NCBI GenBank assembly: GCA_963736175.1
Contig: CAVTNU010000026.1
Coordinates: 1-64,000, forward strand
Direction of reading: 5' to 3'
Length of the DNA stretch: 64,000 nt
Source: Rhodoblastus sp963736175
GTDB taxonomy: Bacteria > Pseudomonadota > Alphaproteobacteria > Rhizobiales > Beijerinckiaceae
A program made the position numbers and the translations under genes. Positions 26,532 to 35,354 of the stretch are shown here, piece after piece (positions within the stretch are counted from its first letter, which is position 1; each line of letters begins with the position of its first letter). The notes below the pieces were generated by a model, which was given only the letters and a program-made list of their open reading frames with translations, was not told the origin of the DNA and did not search any database.

Positions 26532-27560
26532 TCAGCGCAGAATGTCGGTAAAGAGTTCGGACGCGTCCGGCTCGGGATTTTGCGTGGCGAATTCGGCCGC
26601 CTCGGCGACGATCGAACGGATTTGCGCGTCGATCTGTTTCAGATCAGCCTCGCTCGCGCCGCCGTTTTTCAAAAGACGGGCGCGCACCTGTTCGATCGGA
26701 TCGTGTTCCTCGCGCATGCGCTGAACTTCTTCCTTCGAGCGGTATTTCGCCGGATCCGACATCGAATGGCCGCGATAGCGGTAGGTCTGCATTTCCAGAA
26801 TGTAGGGGCCGTTGCCGTCGCGACACCATTGCAGGGCGCGTTCGCCAGCGGCGCGCACCGCGCGCACATCCATGCCGTCGAGCTGTTCGCCGGGAATATT
26901 GAAGGAGACGCCGCGTTTGGAAAAATCCTGCTGCGCCGAGGCCCTCGTCACCGCCGTACCCATCGCGTAGCGGTTGTTCTCGATGACGTAGATGACCGGC
27001 AGCTTCCACAGCTCCGCCATGTTGAAGCTCTCGTAGACTTGGCCCTGATTGGCCGCCCCGTCGCCAAAATAGGCCATGCAGACGCTATCGTCGCCGCGAT
27101 AGCGGTTCGCGAACGCCAGACCCGTGCCAAGCGAAACCTGCGCGCCGACGATGCCGTGGCCGCCGTAAAACCGTTTTTCCTTGGAAAACATGTGCATCGA
27201 GCCGCCCTTGCCTTTCGACAAGCCGCCCCGCCGCCCGGTCAGTTCAGCCATCACCCCTTTGGGATCAATGCCGCAAACCAGCATGTGGCCATGGTCGCGA
27301 TAGCCGGTGATGACCTGATCGTTCGGACCGGACGCCATATGCAGACCGACGACGACAGCCTCCTGGCCGATGTAGAGGTGGCAGAACCCGCCGATCAGGC
27401 CCATGCCGTACATCTGGCCGGCCTTTTCCTCAAACCGGCGGATCAGCAGCATATCGCGGTAAGCGGCCAATTCTTCGTCGTTCGAGAATTCGAGATTGTC
27501 CGCCGCGCCCGGTTTCGAAGCCGATTGTCTTGCGCGCGGAGAAGGCGTGGTTGCGGCCAT
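26532..27560 (-). CDS. pdhA: Pyruvate dehydrogenase E1 alpha
   Basis: Thiamine diphosphate-binding subunit of pyruvate dehydrogenase. 342 residues. The thiamine diphosphate motif starts GDGAANQGQVYESFNMA and ends IENN; the phosphorylation-loop region YRYRGHSMSDP is typical of alpha subunits. Start ATG 27560 follows GGGGGAAAT; a TTG five codons upstream is less likely. First gene of the operon that runs through pdhB, DUF5076, pdhC, an 84-residue protein and lpdA. The upstream gap carries twin palindromes. Confidence 0.96.
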   Translation of the reverse strand: MAATTPSPRARQSASKPGAADNLEFSNDEELAAYRDMLLIRRFEEKAGQMYGMGLIGGFCHLYIGQEAVVVGLHMASGPNDQVITGYRDHGHMLVCGIDPKGVMAELTGRRGGLSKGKGGSMHMFSKEKRFYGGHGIVGAQVSLGTGLAFANRYRGDDSVCMAYFGDGAANQGQVYESFNMAELWKLPVIYVIENNRYAMGTAVTRASAQQDFSKRGVSFNIPGEQLDGMDVRAVRAAGERALQWCRDGNGPYILEMQTYRYRGHSMSDPAKYRSKEEVQRMREEHDPIEQVRARLLKNGGASEADLKQIDAQIRSIVAEAAEFATQNPEPDASELFTDILR

Positions 27561-27740
27561 ATTTCCCCCGACCAATTGAGCGCCGTCAGCAACGGCGCGG
27601 TCCGTCGAAACGAGTCTCTATTCGACATGCTTTTTCTTGAACGTACTTCCTGCCGCGGAAAAAAGCGAGAGCGTCGCGGAGCCGATTTCTATTGGTCGAC
27701 AGAACTGTAAAGTAAGGGAAAAGAGACGATAAACCTGAAT

Positions 27741-27781
27741 TCAGTTAACTTATATTTTTAAACTATATTTAAGTTAACTTA
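27741..27781. promoter_or_regulatory. Twin 12-bp palindromes upstream of the pdh operon
   Basis: TAAGTTAACTTA at 27770-27781 is a perfect palindrome and TCAGTTAACTTA at 27741-27752 matches it at 11 of 12 bases, 29 bases apart and in a strikingly AT-rich tract. They lie about 180-220 bases before pdhA; the second ends on the divIC stop codon. Two spaced near-identical palindromes look like operator sites, which would make this the control region of the pdh operon. Confidence 0.5.
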
Positions 27782-28120
27782 ATTTGTCGGATCGACGCTC
27801 GCGGCTGGAGCCGGCGCCATGATCACAAGTTCGTTCTTGTGCGCCCTGTTCAACAAGATCCGGGACTCTTCATCGAGCAAATCGCGGTCGATTGCTTCGC
27901 CGCGGACCAAAGCGATGCGGCGCTCCCAATGGGCGCGCTCGCCGCGCAACTGCTTCAATTGGTCTTCGATTTCGCTAAGCTGGCGGCGATATTCGGTCTT
28001 TGCTTTCAAACCGCGCTCGCCGTTGAACGCGTGCCAAATGAAATAGCCTCCGACGGAGCCGGAGATCATGTAATAGGCCAGAGGTATGAACAAAGCGGCG
28101 AAGCGCGTACGAACGACCAT
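27779..28120 (-). CDS. Septum formation initiator, DivIC/FtsB family
   Basis: 113-residue bitopic membrane protein: short N-terminus, one membrane helix (about 8-28), then a coiled coil (EYRRQLSEIEDQLKQLRGERAHWERRIALV) and a small periplasmic end with LDEESRILLNRAHKNELVI. This is the FtsB/DivIC layout, part of the divisome link with FtsL and FtsQ. Its place between eno and pdhA is conserved in Alphaproteobacteria. Confidence 0.88.
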   Translation of the reverse strand: MVVRTRFAALFIPLAYYMISGSVGGYFIWHAFNGERGLKAKTEYRRQLSEIEDQLKQLRGERAHWERRIALVRGEAIDRDLLDEESRILLNRAHKNELVIMAPAPAASVDPTN

Positions 28121-28229
28121 GGGCGCATGATTGGCCGCGTTGGGTTAGGTTTGCGTTAAAGTTTGAGCAAATTCGACCCATACGCGGGGTTGGCCGCGAG
28201 TCCACAAACCGCATCGAAGCGCAAGGATT

Positions 28230-28538
28230 TCAGAACGCGCAGCCATAGGCCGCGACGGCGGCTGCCTTCATCTGCGCGGCCATTTTGTCGCATGCGGCGG
28301 CGACGGATGGTTTCGTCTGCGGATTGTCGGCGAGGGATTTCAGGCCGGCGCGCGCCTGCGCCATGCCGGACCTGGCCATATCCTGATTAGCTGCGGGAAT
28401 CTTGTCCTTGATGCAGGATTCGTAAGTGGCGAAAAAGGCGTCGCATGAAGCAACGCCGACGTCCTGCGCGAGGACCGACGAACCTGAAAACAGCGACGCC
28501 GCGACAAAGAACGATAGGGCGTAAATCGATTTGACCAT
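28230..28538 (-). CDS. Small secreted four-cysteine protein, function unknown
   Basis: 102 residues. Signal peptide about 1-24 (hydrophobic SIYALSFFVAASLF, then SGSSVLA|QD). The mature part is helical with Cys32, Cys42, Cys83 and Cys100, a C-x9-C pair and a C-x16-C pair that could form two disulfides in the periplasm. A perfect AGGAGG lies five bases before the ATG. It sits between eno and divIC on the same strand, after the eno terminator, so it is probably expressed from its own promoter. Family not recognised. Confidence 0.72.
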   Translation of the reverse strand: MVKSIYALSFFVAASLFSGSSVLAQDVGVASCDAFFATYESCIKDKIPAANQDMARSGMAQARAGLKSLADNPQTKPSVAAACDKMAAQMKAAAVAAYGCAF

Positions 28539-28686
28539 ATTCGCCTCCTGTTTTTTCGTCGCCGTCTCTCGCTATGCCGCTCACCATTATCAGAGCGCCG
28601 GTAGACGCCTCGATTTCCGACGTTTAGCGTAAGGCGCGACTTCGACGAATGCACGCGGAAAAACCGCCCTTGTCAAAATGCCGCAA

Positions 28687-28713
28687 CAAAAAGGGGCGCC
28701 CGAAGGCGCCCCT
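28687..28713 (-). terminator. Intrinsic terminator of eno
   Basis: On the minus strand AGGGGCGCC, loop TTCG, GGCGCCCCT, then a run of five T (T from the stem included). A UUCG-type loop on a nine-base GC stem is very stable. It lies about 27 bases after the eno stop. Confidence 0.85.
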
Positions 28714-28740
28714 GTCGAACACACATGCTTTGGCGCCCGT

Positions 28741-30024
28741 TCATGCGAGCGCCTTGAGCGCCGCGCGGCCGGCGTAGACGGCCTGATTGCCGAGTTCCTC
28801 TTCGATGCGGATCAACTGGTTATATTTCGCCAACCGATCGGAACGGGCCAGCGAGCCGGTCTTGATCTGACCGCAATTGGTCGCCACCGCCAGATCGGCG
28901 ATGGTCGAGTCTTCCGTCTCGCCCGAGCGATGCGACATGACCGCCGTATAGCCGGCGCGCTGCGCCATATCGACGGCGGCGATGGTTTCGGTCAGCGTGC
29001 CGATCTGGTTGACCTTGATGAGAATCGAATTGGCAACGCCCTTCTTGATGCCGTCGGCCAGGCGCTTGGTGTTGGTGACGAAAAGATCGTCGCCGACCAA
29101 CTGGACTTTCTTGCCGATGAGATCGGTGGTGATTTTCCAGCCTTCCCAATCATCTTCCGAATTGCCGTCTTCAACCGTGACGATCGGATAGGCGGAGATC
29201 AGCTTGTCCAGATATTCCGCCTGTTGCTGGATCGTGCGGACCTTTCCTTCGCCCTCGTAATGATAGGCGCCGTCCTTGAAGAATTCTGTGGTGGCGCCGT
29301 CGAGGCCGATGGCGATGTCCACGCCGGGTTTGAAGCCCGCCGCCTCGATCGCCTTGACGACAAAATCAAGCGCCGCCTCGGCGGACGGCAGATTGGGGGC
29401 GAAACCGCCCTCATCGCCGACATTGGTGTTGTGCCCGGCCTTTTTCAAAGCAGATTTCAGGCCATGAAACACTTCCGCGCCCCAACGCACGGCGTCCCGC
29501 AGATTGGGCGCGCCAATCGGCAGAATCATGAATTCCTGAAAATCGATCGGATTGTCGGCGTGAACGCCTCCATTGATGATGTTCATTTGGGGCGTCGGCA
29601 GGACGCGCGCCTGCGTGCCGCCGACATAGCGATAAAGCGGCAGGCCGGCGGCGTCGGCCGCCGCCTTGGCGACCGCCAGCGACACGCCAAGAATGGCGTT
29701 GGCGCCGAGCTTGGCCTTGTTCGGCGTGCCGTCGAGTTCGATCATGGCCTCATCGATAGCGACCTGATCCTCGGCGTCGAAGCCGGAAAGGGCCTCGAAA
29801 ATATCGCGATTGACGCTCTCGACGGCCTTCAGTACGCCTTTGCCGCCGTAACGCGCCTTGTCGCCGTCGCGCAATTCGACCGCCTCGTGCGCGCCGGTCG
29901 ACGCGCCGGAAGGAACCGCGGCGCGGCCAAAAGAGCCGTCCTCCAGCGTCACATCGACTTCGACTGTGGGATTGCCGCGCGAATCGAGAATTTCGCGGGC
30001 GACAATGTCGATAATCTCGGTCAT
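28741..30024 (-). CDS. eno: Enolase (phosphopyruvate hydratase)
   Basis: Interconverts 2-phosphoglycerate and phosphoenolpyruvate in glycolysis; also an RNA degradosome partner in some bacteria. 427 residues. N-terminal AREILDSRGNPTVEVDV, GASTGAHEAVELRDGD, VGDEGGFAPN, and the enolase signature ILIKVNQIGTLTETI followed by SHRSGETEDSTIADLAVA. Its start region is shared with divergent queF. A strong terminator follows. Confidence 0.98.
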   Translation of the reverse strand: MTEIIDIVAREILDSRGNPTVEVDVTLEDGSFGRAAVPSGASTGAHEAVELRDGDKARYGGKGVLKAVESVNRDIFEALSGFDAEDQVAIDEAMIELDGTPNKAKLGANAILGVSLAVAKAAADAAGLPLYRYVGGTQARVLPTPQMNIINGGVHADNPIDFQEFMILPIGAPNLRDAVRWGAEVFHGLKSALKKAGHNTNVGDEGGFAPNLPSAEAALDFVVKAIEAAGFKPGVDIAIGLDGATTEFFKDGAYHYEGEGKVRTIQQQAEYLDKLISAYPIVTVEDGNSEDDWEGWKITTDLIGKKVQLVGDDLFVTNTKRLADGIKKGVANSILIKVNQIGTLTETIAAVDMAQRAGYTAVMSHRSGETEDSTIADLAVATNCGQIKTGSLARSDRLAKYNQLIRIEEELGNQAVYAGRAALKALA

Positions 30025-30229
30025 GAAGGATCCCCTTAACCCGGAATTGGCAATGCGCGGGCGTTCTACGACGAAGCCATGAATTTAAAAAGTCCTGCTT
30101 TAGCATTTGCCTTTACGTCGCGTTAATCGGCCGCAGGCTTGCGCCGGCCCGGCCTGACGAATATGAGCAAGCAAAGCAGGCTGGCGTAAGGGTTCGCCCT
30201 CGTTGCGCCGAGCAAAAAGGTCAAGACTT

Positions 30230-30691
30230 ATGGTCAAATCCCATGACGGCGCCGAAGCGCTCGGCCGACAGACGCCAGCGCCGGGAAGTCCGGACGAGGC
30301 CCAACTCGACCGCGTCGCCAATCCGCACCCCGACGTCAATTATCTCGCCCGTTTCGCCCAACCGGAATTCACATCCTTGTGTCCGGTCACCGGTCAGCCC
30401 GATTTCGCGCACTTGGTGATCGACTACGTTCCTGGAAAATGGCTCATCGAATCAAAATCTTTGAAGCTGTATCTAACCTCTTACCGTAACCACGGCGCCT
30501 TCCACGAAGACTGCACGATCCGCATCGGCAAGGATCTGGTGAAGGTTCTGAAGCCGCGTTTCCTGCGCATCGGCGGCTATTTCTATCCGCGCGGCGGCAT
30601 GCCGATCGACGTGTTCTGGCAGACCGGCGCGCCGCCCGAAGGGCTCTGGCTGCCCGATCAGGGCGTCGCGCCCTATCGCGGCCGCGGATGA
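30230..30691 (+). CDS. queF: NADPH-dependent 7-cyano-7-deazaguanine reductase (short type)
   Basis: Reduces preQ0 to preQ1, the base that Tgt inserts into tRNA. 153 residues, the unimodular YkvM-type length. Catalytic Cys51 in FTSLCPVTGQPDF, Asp58, substrate region PGKWLIESKSLKLYL and FHEDCT are all present. ATG 30230 follows AAGG; an in-frame upstream start adds nine residues without family match. Divergent from eno. Together with queA and tgt it shows this genome makes queuosine. Confidence 0.95.
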   Translation: MVKSHDGAEALGRQTPAPGSPDEAQLDRVANPHPDVNYLARFAQPEFTSLCPVTGQPDFAHLVIDYVPGKWLIESKSLKLYLTSYRNHGAFHEDCTIRIGKDLVKVLKPRFLRIGGYFYPRGGMPIDVFWQTGAPPEGLWLPDQGVAPYRGRG

Positions 30692-30795
30692 GATTGCTGA
30701 CTATGCGATGAACAGGAGATTCAGACCGCGTTCAGGCCGCCTGGACGATGCTGCCTTGGCTTGCCGCCCCTCCCAAGCATGTCAAGGAGACACAG

Positions 30796-30960
30796 ATGTT
30801 CAGAAAAACGCTCGCCGTACTGGCTTTGACTTCGATCGTCGTCTTTTCCGCCGGCGCCGCTTCCGCCCATCCCCTGCGCGGCCACCATCACGGCTGGGGC
30901 CATCACCATCATCACTGCGGGCCTTGCCATCACGGCCATGGACGCCATCATCGCCACTGA
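30796..30960 (+). CDS. Secreted His/Gly-rich peptide
   Basis: 54 residues. Signal peptide 1-23 (RKTLAVLALTSIVVFSAGAASA), then a mature part of about 31 residues with some 17 His and a Cys-Gly-Pro-Cys pair in HHHHHCGPCHHGHG. AGGAGA lies five bases before ATG 30796. Such a peptide would bind transition metals in the periplasm; the partner is unknown. It stands alone between queF and the convergent kdsA. Compare the cytoplasmic His-rich protein at 18023-18268. Confidence 0.72.
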   Translation: MFRKTLAVLALTSIVVFSAGAASAHPLRGHHHGWGHHHHHCGPCHHGHGRHHRH

Positions 30961-31014
30961 TCGCCCAACAGCGGACGGCGGCGCGCGCCGCCGTTCGTCC
31001 AGCGCCCCTATCGC

Positions 31015-31887
31015 TCAAACACCCTTGGCCAGCCTGTCGAAGGCCTTCAGCCGCTCCAGCAACGCCGGCATGTCCTCTAGCGGAACCATGTTCGGGCCGT
31101 CGGAAAACGCCTGATCCGGGTTGTCGTGCGTTTCGATGAACAGGCCGGCGACGCCGACCGCCACGGCCGCGCGGGCGAGAACCGGCACGAATTCGCGTTG
31201 CCCGCCGGAAGACGAACCCTGCCCGCCCGGCTGCTGCACCGAATGAGTCGCGTCGAAAATCACCGGCGCGCCGATCTGTTCGGCCATGATCGGCAGCCCG
31301 CGAAAGTCGGTGACGAGCGTGTTGTAGCCAAAACTCGCGCCGCGTTCGGTGACGAGCACGTTTGGATTGCCGCCCTCCACAACCTTGGCGGCGACGTTTT
31401 TCATATCCCAGGGCGCGAGAAACTGCCCTTTCTTGACGTTGACGACTTTTCCCGTGGCCGCCGCGGCCAGCAAAAGATCGGTCTGGCGACAAAGAAAAGC
31501 AGGGATTTGCAACATGTCGACCGCCTCGGCGGCGAGCGCGCATTGCTCCTTTTCATGGACGTCGGTGACGACCGGCAGGCCAAATTGCTTCTTGATCTCC
31601 TGAAAGACCTTGAGCGCCGCGTCGAGACCGACGCCGCGCCGCCCCTTGGCGGACGTGCGGTTGGCCTTGTCGAACGAGCTTTTGAACACAAGGCCGACGC
31701 CGAGTTTTTCAGCTATGCCGGCGAGCGTCTCGGCCATGAACAGAGCATGGTCACGGCTTTCCATGGCGCAAGGCCCGGCGATCAGCGCCAAAGGCAAATG
31801 ATTGCCGAAGCGGACGGCGCGCGCGCCTTCGCCGACCGTCACGACGGCGTTTGCTCGAAATTCTGCGGCTGGCTTTTCGGCTGACAT
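31015..31887 (-). CDS. kdsA: 3-deoxy-8-phosphooctulonate synthase, metal-dependent type
   Basis: Condenses phosphoenolpyruvate with arabinose 5-phosphate to KDO-8-phosphate for lipopolysaccharide. 290 residues. Cys40 in IAGPCAMES is the metal-ligand position of metallo-KdsA enzymes (Asn in the E. coli type), so this one should need a divalent metal. FKSSFDKANRTS, TDVHEKEQ and FDATHSVQQPGG are typical. It is downstream of pyrG and the VOC gene. Confidence 0.96.
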   Translation of the reverse strand: MSAEKPAAEFRANAVVTVGEGARAVRFGNHLPLALIAGPCAMESRDHALFMAETLAGIAEKLGVGLVFKSSFDKANRTSAKGRRGVGLDAALKVFQEIKKQFGLPVVTDVHEKEQCALAAEAVDMLQIPAFLCRQTDLLLAAAATGKVVNVKKGQFLAPWDMKNVAAKVVEGGNPNVLVTERGASFGYNTLVTDFRGLPIMAEQIGAPVIFDATHSVQQPGGQGSSSGGQREFVPVLARAAVAVGVAGLFIETHDNPDQAFSDGPNMVPLEDMPALLERLKAFDRLAKGV

Positions 31888-31991
31888 GGACGCTCCAGAA
31901 AATACTCTCGCTCGGATTTAGACTTGCCGGCGGCGTGTTGAACAGTCCGCTCGTTCGCCGCCCTTTTCCAAAAGTGGGCCAAGGGCGCTTC

Positions 31992-32900
31992 TTAAACCTC
32001 CTCGAAGGCCAGACAAAGGCCTGCGCCGGCGTCGGGTCCGAGCAAAAGCCGCTTTTCATGCCGCCGGAAGATCGCGCAATGGCTCTGCAAGGTCTTTTGC
32101 GCGTCGTCGAGCGAGGCTGTCGCCACGACGACCGCCGCCAGCCGCGCCTCCTGCGCGTCGGGCGCCGGCGCGCCAAACCGGAAGGCGAAGGCGGTGGGCG
32201 TGAGAATTTCAAGCTTCTGGCTTCCGCCGAGCGCGATTTCCAGGCCGGCCGAGGTCGCCAGCATTTCGCGCTGTCCGGTGAAGGCGGACAGAAATTCGGC
32301 GAGATCGGCCGGGTTCTCGGCCGTGACGACGATGCTCCTCAGGCCGCGCGCGCCGTTGGCGTGACGCTGTAGCCCAGCGTCCCAGAAATTGTCCGGCGCA
32401 TGCTGCTGGCAGGTAAAAAACCCGATGTTTTCGACGCCCTTGGCCTTGGCCAAGGCGAGCGTGAAAGCGACGTCCGCCTCAGCGTTATTATGGCCGCTGG
32501 TCCCGCTCGCCTCGCGCGCAAAATTTAGCGGCGCTTGCTTGCCGAGACCGACCTTAGCGAAATCCGCGGCGTCGCGTTCAGCGTCGGCGCTGGCCAAGGC
32601 CAGCATCGCGGCGCCTTGATGTCGACGCAGATACTTGTGCAGGAAGGCGACGAAGAAATCGCCATCCGCGATCCCGGCGAGCCGATTTTCGAGCTCGCGC
32701 TTGTGGCCGGCGATATCAGGACCGAAAGCGATCAATTCAAAAAAACTGTGATCGGCGAATTGCACGATCTGGTTCTGCGAGCCCCAGGGATGGGCGTTGC
32801 GCGGGCCAAGGCTGAAGCCGAGCCGACGGAATCGTTCGGCTTGGGCGCCAAGATCGTGCGAGGCGATGACGATATGGTCTATGGCGCGGGGCATGGGCAC
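31992..32900 (-). CDS. VOC-superfamily glyoxalase-like protein
   Basis: 302 residues, two glyoxalase-fold halves. N-terminal AIDHIVIASHDLGAQAERFRRLGF and GSQNQIVQFADHSFFELIAF resemble the Glyoxalase_3-like group (PF13468 type). Metal-ligand pattern cannot be assigned with confidence by eye. It lies between pyrG and kdsA on the same strand. The substrate is unknown. Confidence 0.8.
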   Translation of the reverse strand: MPMPRAIDHIVIASHDLGAQAERFRRLGFSLGPRNAHPWGSQNQIVQFADHSFFELIAFGPDIAGHKRELENRLAGIADGDFFVAFLHKYLRRHQGAAMLALASADAERDAADFAKVGLGKQAPLNFAREASGTSGHNNAEADVAFTLALAKAKGVENIGFFTCQQHAPDNFWDAGLQRHANGARGLRSIVVTAENPADLAEFLSAFTGQREMLATSAGLEIALGGSQKLEILTPTAFAFRFGAPAPDAQEARLAAVVVATASLDDAQKTLQSHCAIFRRHEKRLLLGPDAGAGLCLAFEEV

Positions 32901-33008
32901 TTTTCATGAGAGCGCGCCTTTGAGAACGGCGGCGCATGACTTATCGACCATGCCGCCGACGCCGGCAAGTGGCCGGGCGCCGTCTGCTCCGTGCACAGAA
33001 ACGTCCGC

Positions 33009-34637
33009 CTACACCAACCGGCTTTGCGCCTTGGCCGCCGCGATAAAGCTGGCGAACAGGGGATGCGGCTCGAACGGGCGCGATTTCAGTTCGGGATGGT
33101 ATTGAACGCCGATGAACCAGGGATGGTCGGCGAACTCCACCGTTTCCGGCAACAGCCCGTCAGGCGACGTTCCGGCGAAGATCAGGCCGCATTTTTCCAA
33201 CCGCTCGCGATAGGCCATATTGACCTCGTAGCGATGGCGATGGCGTTCGGAGATGTGGGTCGCGCGATAAATTTCAGCGATCTTCGAGCCTTCCTTCAAA
33301 ACAGCGGGAAAGGCGCCAAGCCGCATGGTGCCGCCGAGATCGCCGTCCTGGCGGCGCTTTTCCAGTTCCGCGCCGCGCAGCCATTCGGTCATCAACCCGA
33401 CCACCGGCTCGGGCGTCGGGCCAAATTCGCTCGAACCGGCCTGCTTGACGCCGGCGAGCGAACGCGCCGCTTCGATGACCGCCATCTGCATGCCAAAGCA
33501 AATGCCAAAGTAGGGCACCTTTCGTTCTCTGGCGAAACGCGCCGCGAGAATCTTGCCTTCCGTGCCACGCTGGCCGAAACCGCCGGGCACCAGAATGCCG
33601 TGCACATGCTCAAGATAGAGCGAGGGATCCTCGGTTTCGAAGATTTCCGAATCGATCCAATCGAGGTTGACCTTGACCCGGTTGGCCATACCGCCGTGGG
33701 CGAGCGCTTCCATCAGCGACTTATAGGCGTCTTTCAGGCCGGTATATTTGCCGACGATGGCGATGGTGACCTCGCCTTCGGGATTATGCACGCGTTGCGA
33801 AATTGCGTTCCAGCGGCTCATGTCCGGCTTGGGCGCGGGCTCGATGGCGAAAGCGGCGAGGACTTCATGATCAAGACCCGCCGCGTGATAGGCCGCCGGC
33901 ACGTCGTAGATCGAGGACACGTCGCGCGCCTCGATCACCGCCGCCTCGCGCACGTTGCAGAACAGGCCGAGTTTTCTGCGCTCCTCGGCCGGAATTTCCC
34001 GGTCGGTGCGACACAAAAGAATATCCGGCTGAATGCCGATCGAGCGCAACTCCTTGACCGAGTGCTGCGTCGGCTTGGTCTTCAGCTCGCCCGCGCTCGG
34101 AATGAATGGCAACAACGTCAGATGGATATAGACGCAATGATGCGGCGCCAGTTCGTTGCCAAGCTGACGGATCGCCTCGAAAAACGGCAGACCCTCGATA
34201 TCGCCGACCGTGCCGCCAATTTCGACCAGCACGAAATCGAAGGCTTCGTTGCCGTCGAGCACGAACGCCTTGATGGCGTTCGTGACGTGGGGAATGACCT
34301 GCACAGTGGCGCCGAGATAGTCGCCGCGCCGCTCCTTGGCGATGATGTCCTGATAGATGCGTCCGGTGGTGATGTTGTCGGTCTTGTTGGCCGAACGTCC
34401 GGTGAACCGTTCGTAATGACCAAGATCGAGATCGGTCTCGGCGCCGTCGTCCGTGACGAAACATTCGCCGTGCTGATAGGGCGACATCGTGCCGGGATCG
34501 ACATTGAGATAGGGATCGAGCTTACGCAGGCGGACGGTATAGCCGCGCGCCTGCAAAAGCGCCCCGAGAGCAGCCGATGCGAGTCCCTTGCCAAGCGAGG
34601 AAACCACGCCGCCGGTGATGAAAATGTACCGCGCCAT
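33009..34637 (-). CDS. pyrG: CTP synthase
   Basis: Aminates UTP to CTP with glutamine and ATP. 542 residues. N-terminal synthetase domain begins ARYIFITGGVVSSLGKGL; the C-terminal glutaminase domain has IVGKYTGLKDAYKS, the nucleophile Cys in FGICFGMQMAV and a final QYHPELKSRPFEPHPLF. Belongs to the tpiA-secG-pyrG-kdsA-eno order common in Alphaproteobacteria. Confidence 0.98.
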   Translation of the reverse strand: MARYIFITGGVVSSLGKGLASAALGALLQARGYTVRLRKLDPYLNVDPGTMSPYQHGECFVTDDGAETDLDLGHYERFTGRSANKTDNITTGRIYQDIIAKERRGDYLGATVQVIPHVTNAIKAFVLDGNEAFDFVLVEIGGTVGDIEGLPFFEAIRQLGNELAPHHCVYIHLTLLPFIPSAGELKTKPTQHSVKELRSIGIQPDILLCRTDREIPAEERRKLGLFCNVREAAVIEARDVSSIYDVPAAYHAAGLDHEVLAAFAIEPAPKPDMSRWNAISQRVHNPEGEVTIAIVGKYTGLKDAYKSLMEALAHGGMANRVKVNLDWIDSEIFETEDPSLYLEHVHGILVPGGFGQRGTEGKILAARFARERKVPYFGICFGMQMAVIEAARSLAGVKQAGSSEFGPTPEPVVGLMTEWLRGAELEKRRQDGDLGGTMRLGAFPAVLKEGSKIAEIYRATHISERHRHRYEVNMAYRERLEKCGLIFAGTSPDGLLPETVEFADHPWFIGVQYHPELKSRPFEPHPLFASFIAAAKAQSRLV

Positions 34638-34747
34638 GGGATTGGGACCTTATTTCTTCCAAACCGATTTGGGGAGGCCCGATGGACAATTTGCCGGGTT
34701 TTACCCGGGAAATTTGACAAGCCTCAGTGCGACGCCGCTCAAGAGTA

Positions 34748-34765
34748 GGGCCGGAAACCCGGCCC
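34748..34765. terminator. Hairpin downstream of secG, weak terminator
   Basis: GGGCCGG (34748-34754) and CCGGCCC (34759-34765) form a seven-base GC stem 57 bases past the secG stop. No clear T run follows on either strand, so it may be an attenuating or RNA-protecting hairpin rather than a true intrinsic terminator. Confidence 0.4.
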
Positions 34766-34821
34766 TTAGCGCGCTCCCGGAAAGTTGCTGAATTTCCGGG
34801 ACATATAATGGGCCTTGCGGC

Positions 34822-35208
34822 TTATTGCGAACGCGGAGGCTCCGGCGCGCCGGGCGCCGGCGCCTTTTGGCGCTGCTCTTCCATCTGTTTGAGATCGTTC
34901 AGCACGCCATCCTTCGTCGGCGCCGCCGGCTCGCTTTGACCAGCCGGCTTCGGTGCGTCGAAAATCGATTTCTGGGCGCGGTTGAAGCTGGCCAGAATCG
35001 TCAGAGCCAGACTGGTGGCGAAAAACAAGGTGGCGAGAATCGCCGTCGCTCGGGTGAGCGCGTTGGCCTGGCCGCGCCCGGTGAAGAAGCCGCCGCCCGA
35101 GGAGCCGCCGCCCATGCCGAGCGCGCCGCCCTCCGAACGCTGCAACAGCACGGTGGCGATGAGCGCGATGACGATCAGAAGATGAACGACGATCAGAACA
35201 GTTTGCAT
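34822..35208 (-). CDS. secG: Preprotein translocase subunit SecG
   Basis: Small membrane subunit of the SecYEG channel. 128 residues: helix 1 at about 3-22 (VLIVVHLLIVIALIATVLL), the cytoplasmic GGGSSGGGFFTGRGQAN loop, helix 2 at about 53-75, and a long Pro/Ala/Gln-rich cytoplasmic tail as in other Alphaproteobacteria. ATG 35208 gives the normal N-terminus; a 20-residue upstream extension is not supported. Confidence 0.93.
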   Translation of the reverse strand: MQTVLIVVHLLIVIALIATVLLQRSEGGALGMGGGSSGGGFFTGRGQANALTRATAILATLFFATSLALTILASFNRAQKSIFDAPKPAGQSEPAAPTKDGVLNDLKQMEEQRQKAPAPGAPEPPRSQ

Positions 35209-35354
35209 TCGGTCCGTCCAAAACCGTTCGGCCTTAAATCCGCCCGGTGCAAAGAAAGAGAGCGCCACGGCGAGACGCCGGACGCTGCTGTTGAGGGCGT
35301 CTTACACCAAGGCGCGGGCGAAGGAAACCCCGCGCCCGTCCCGATCCGCCAATC

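Noticed and set aside
32991..34748. Plus-strand open frame of 585 codons opposite pyrG
   Set aside because: Antisense to a complete CTP synthase with all motifs; no independent start signal.
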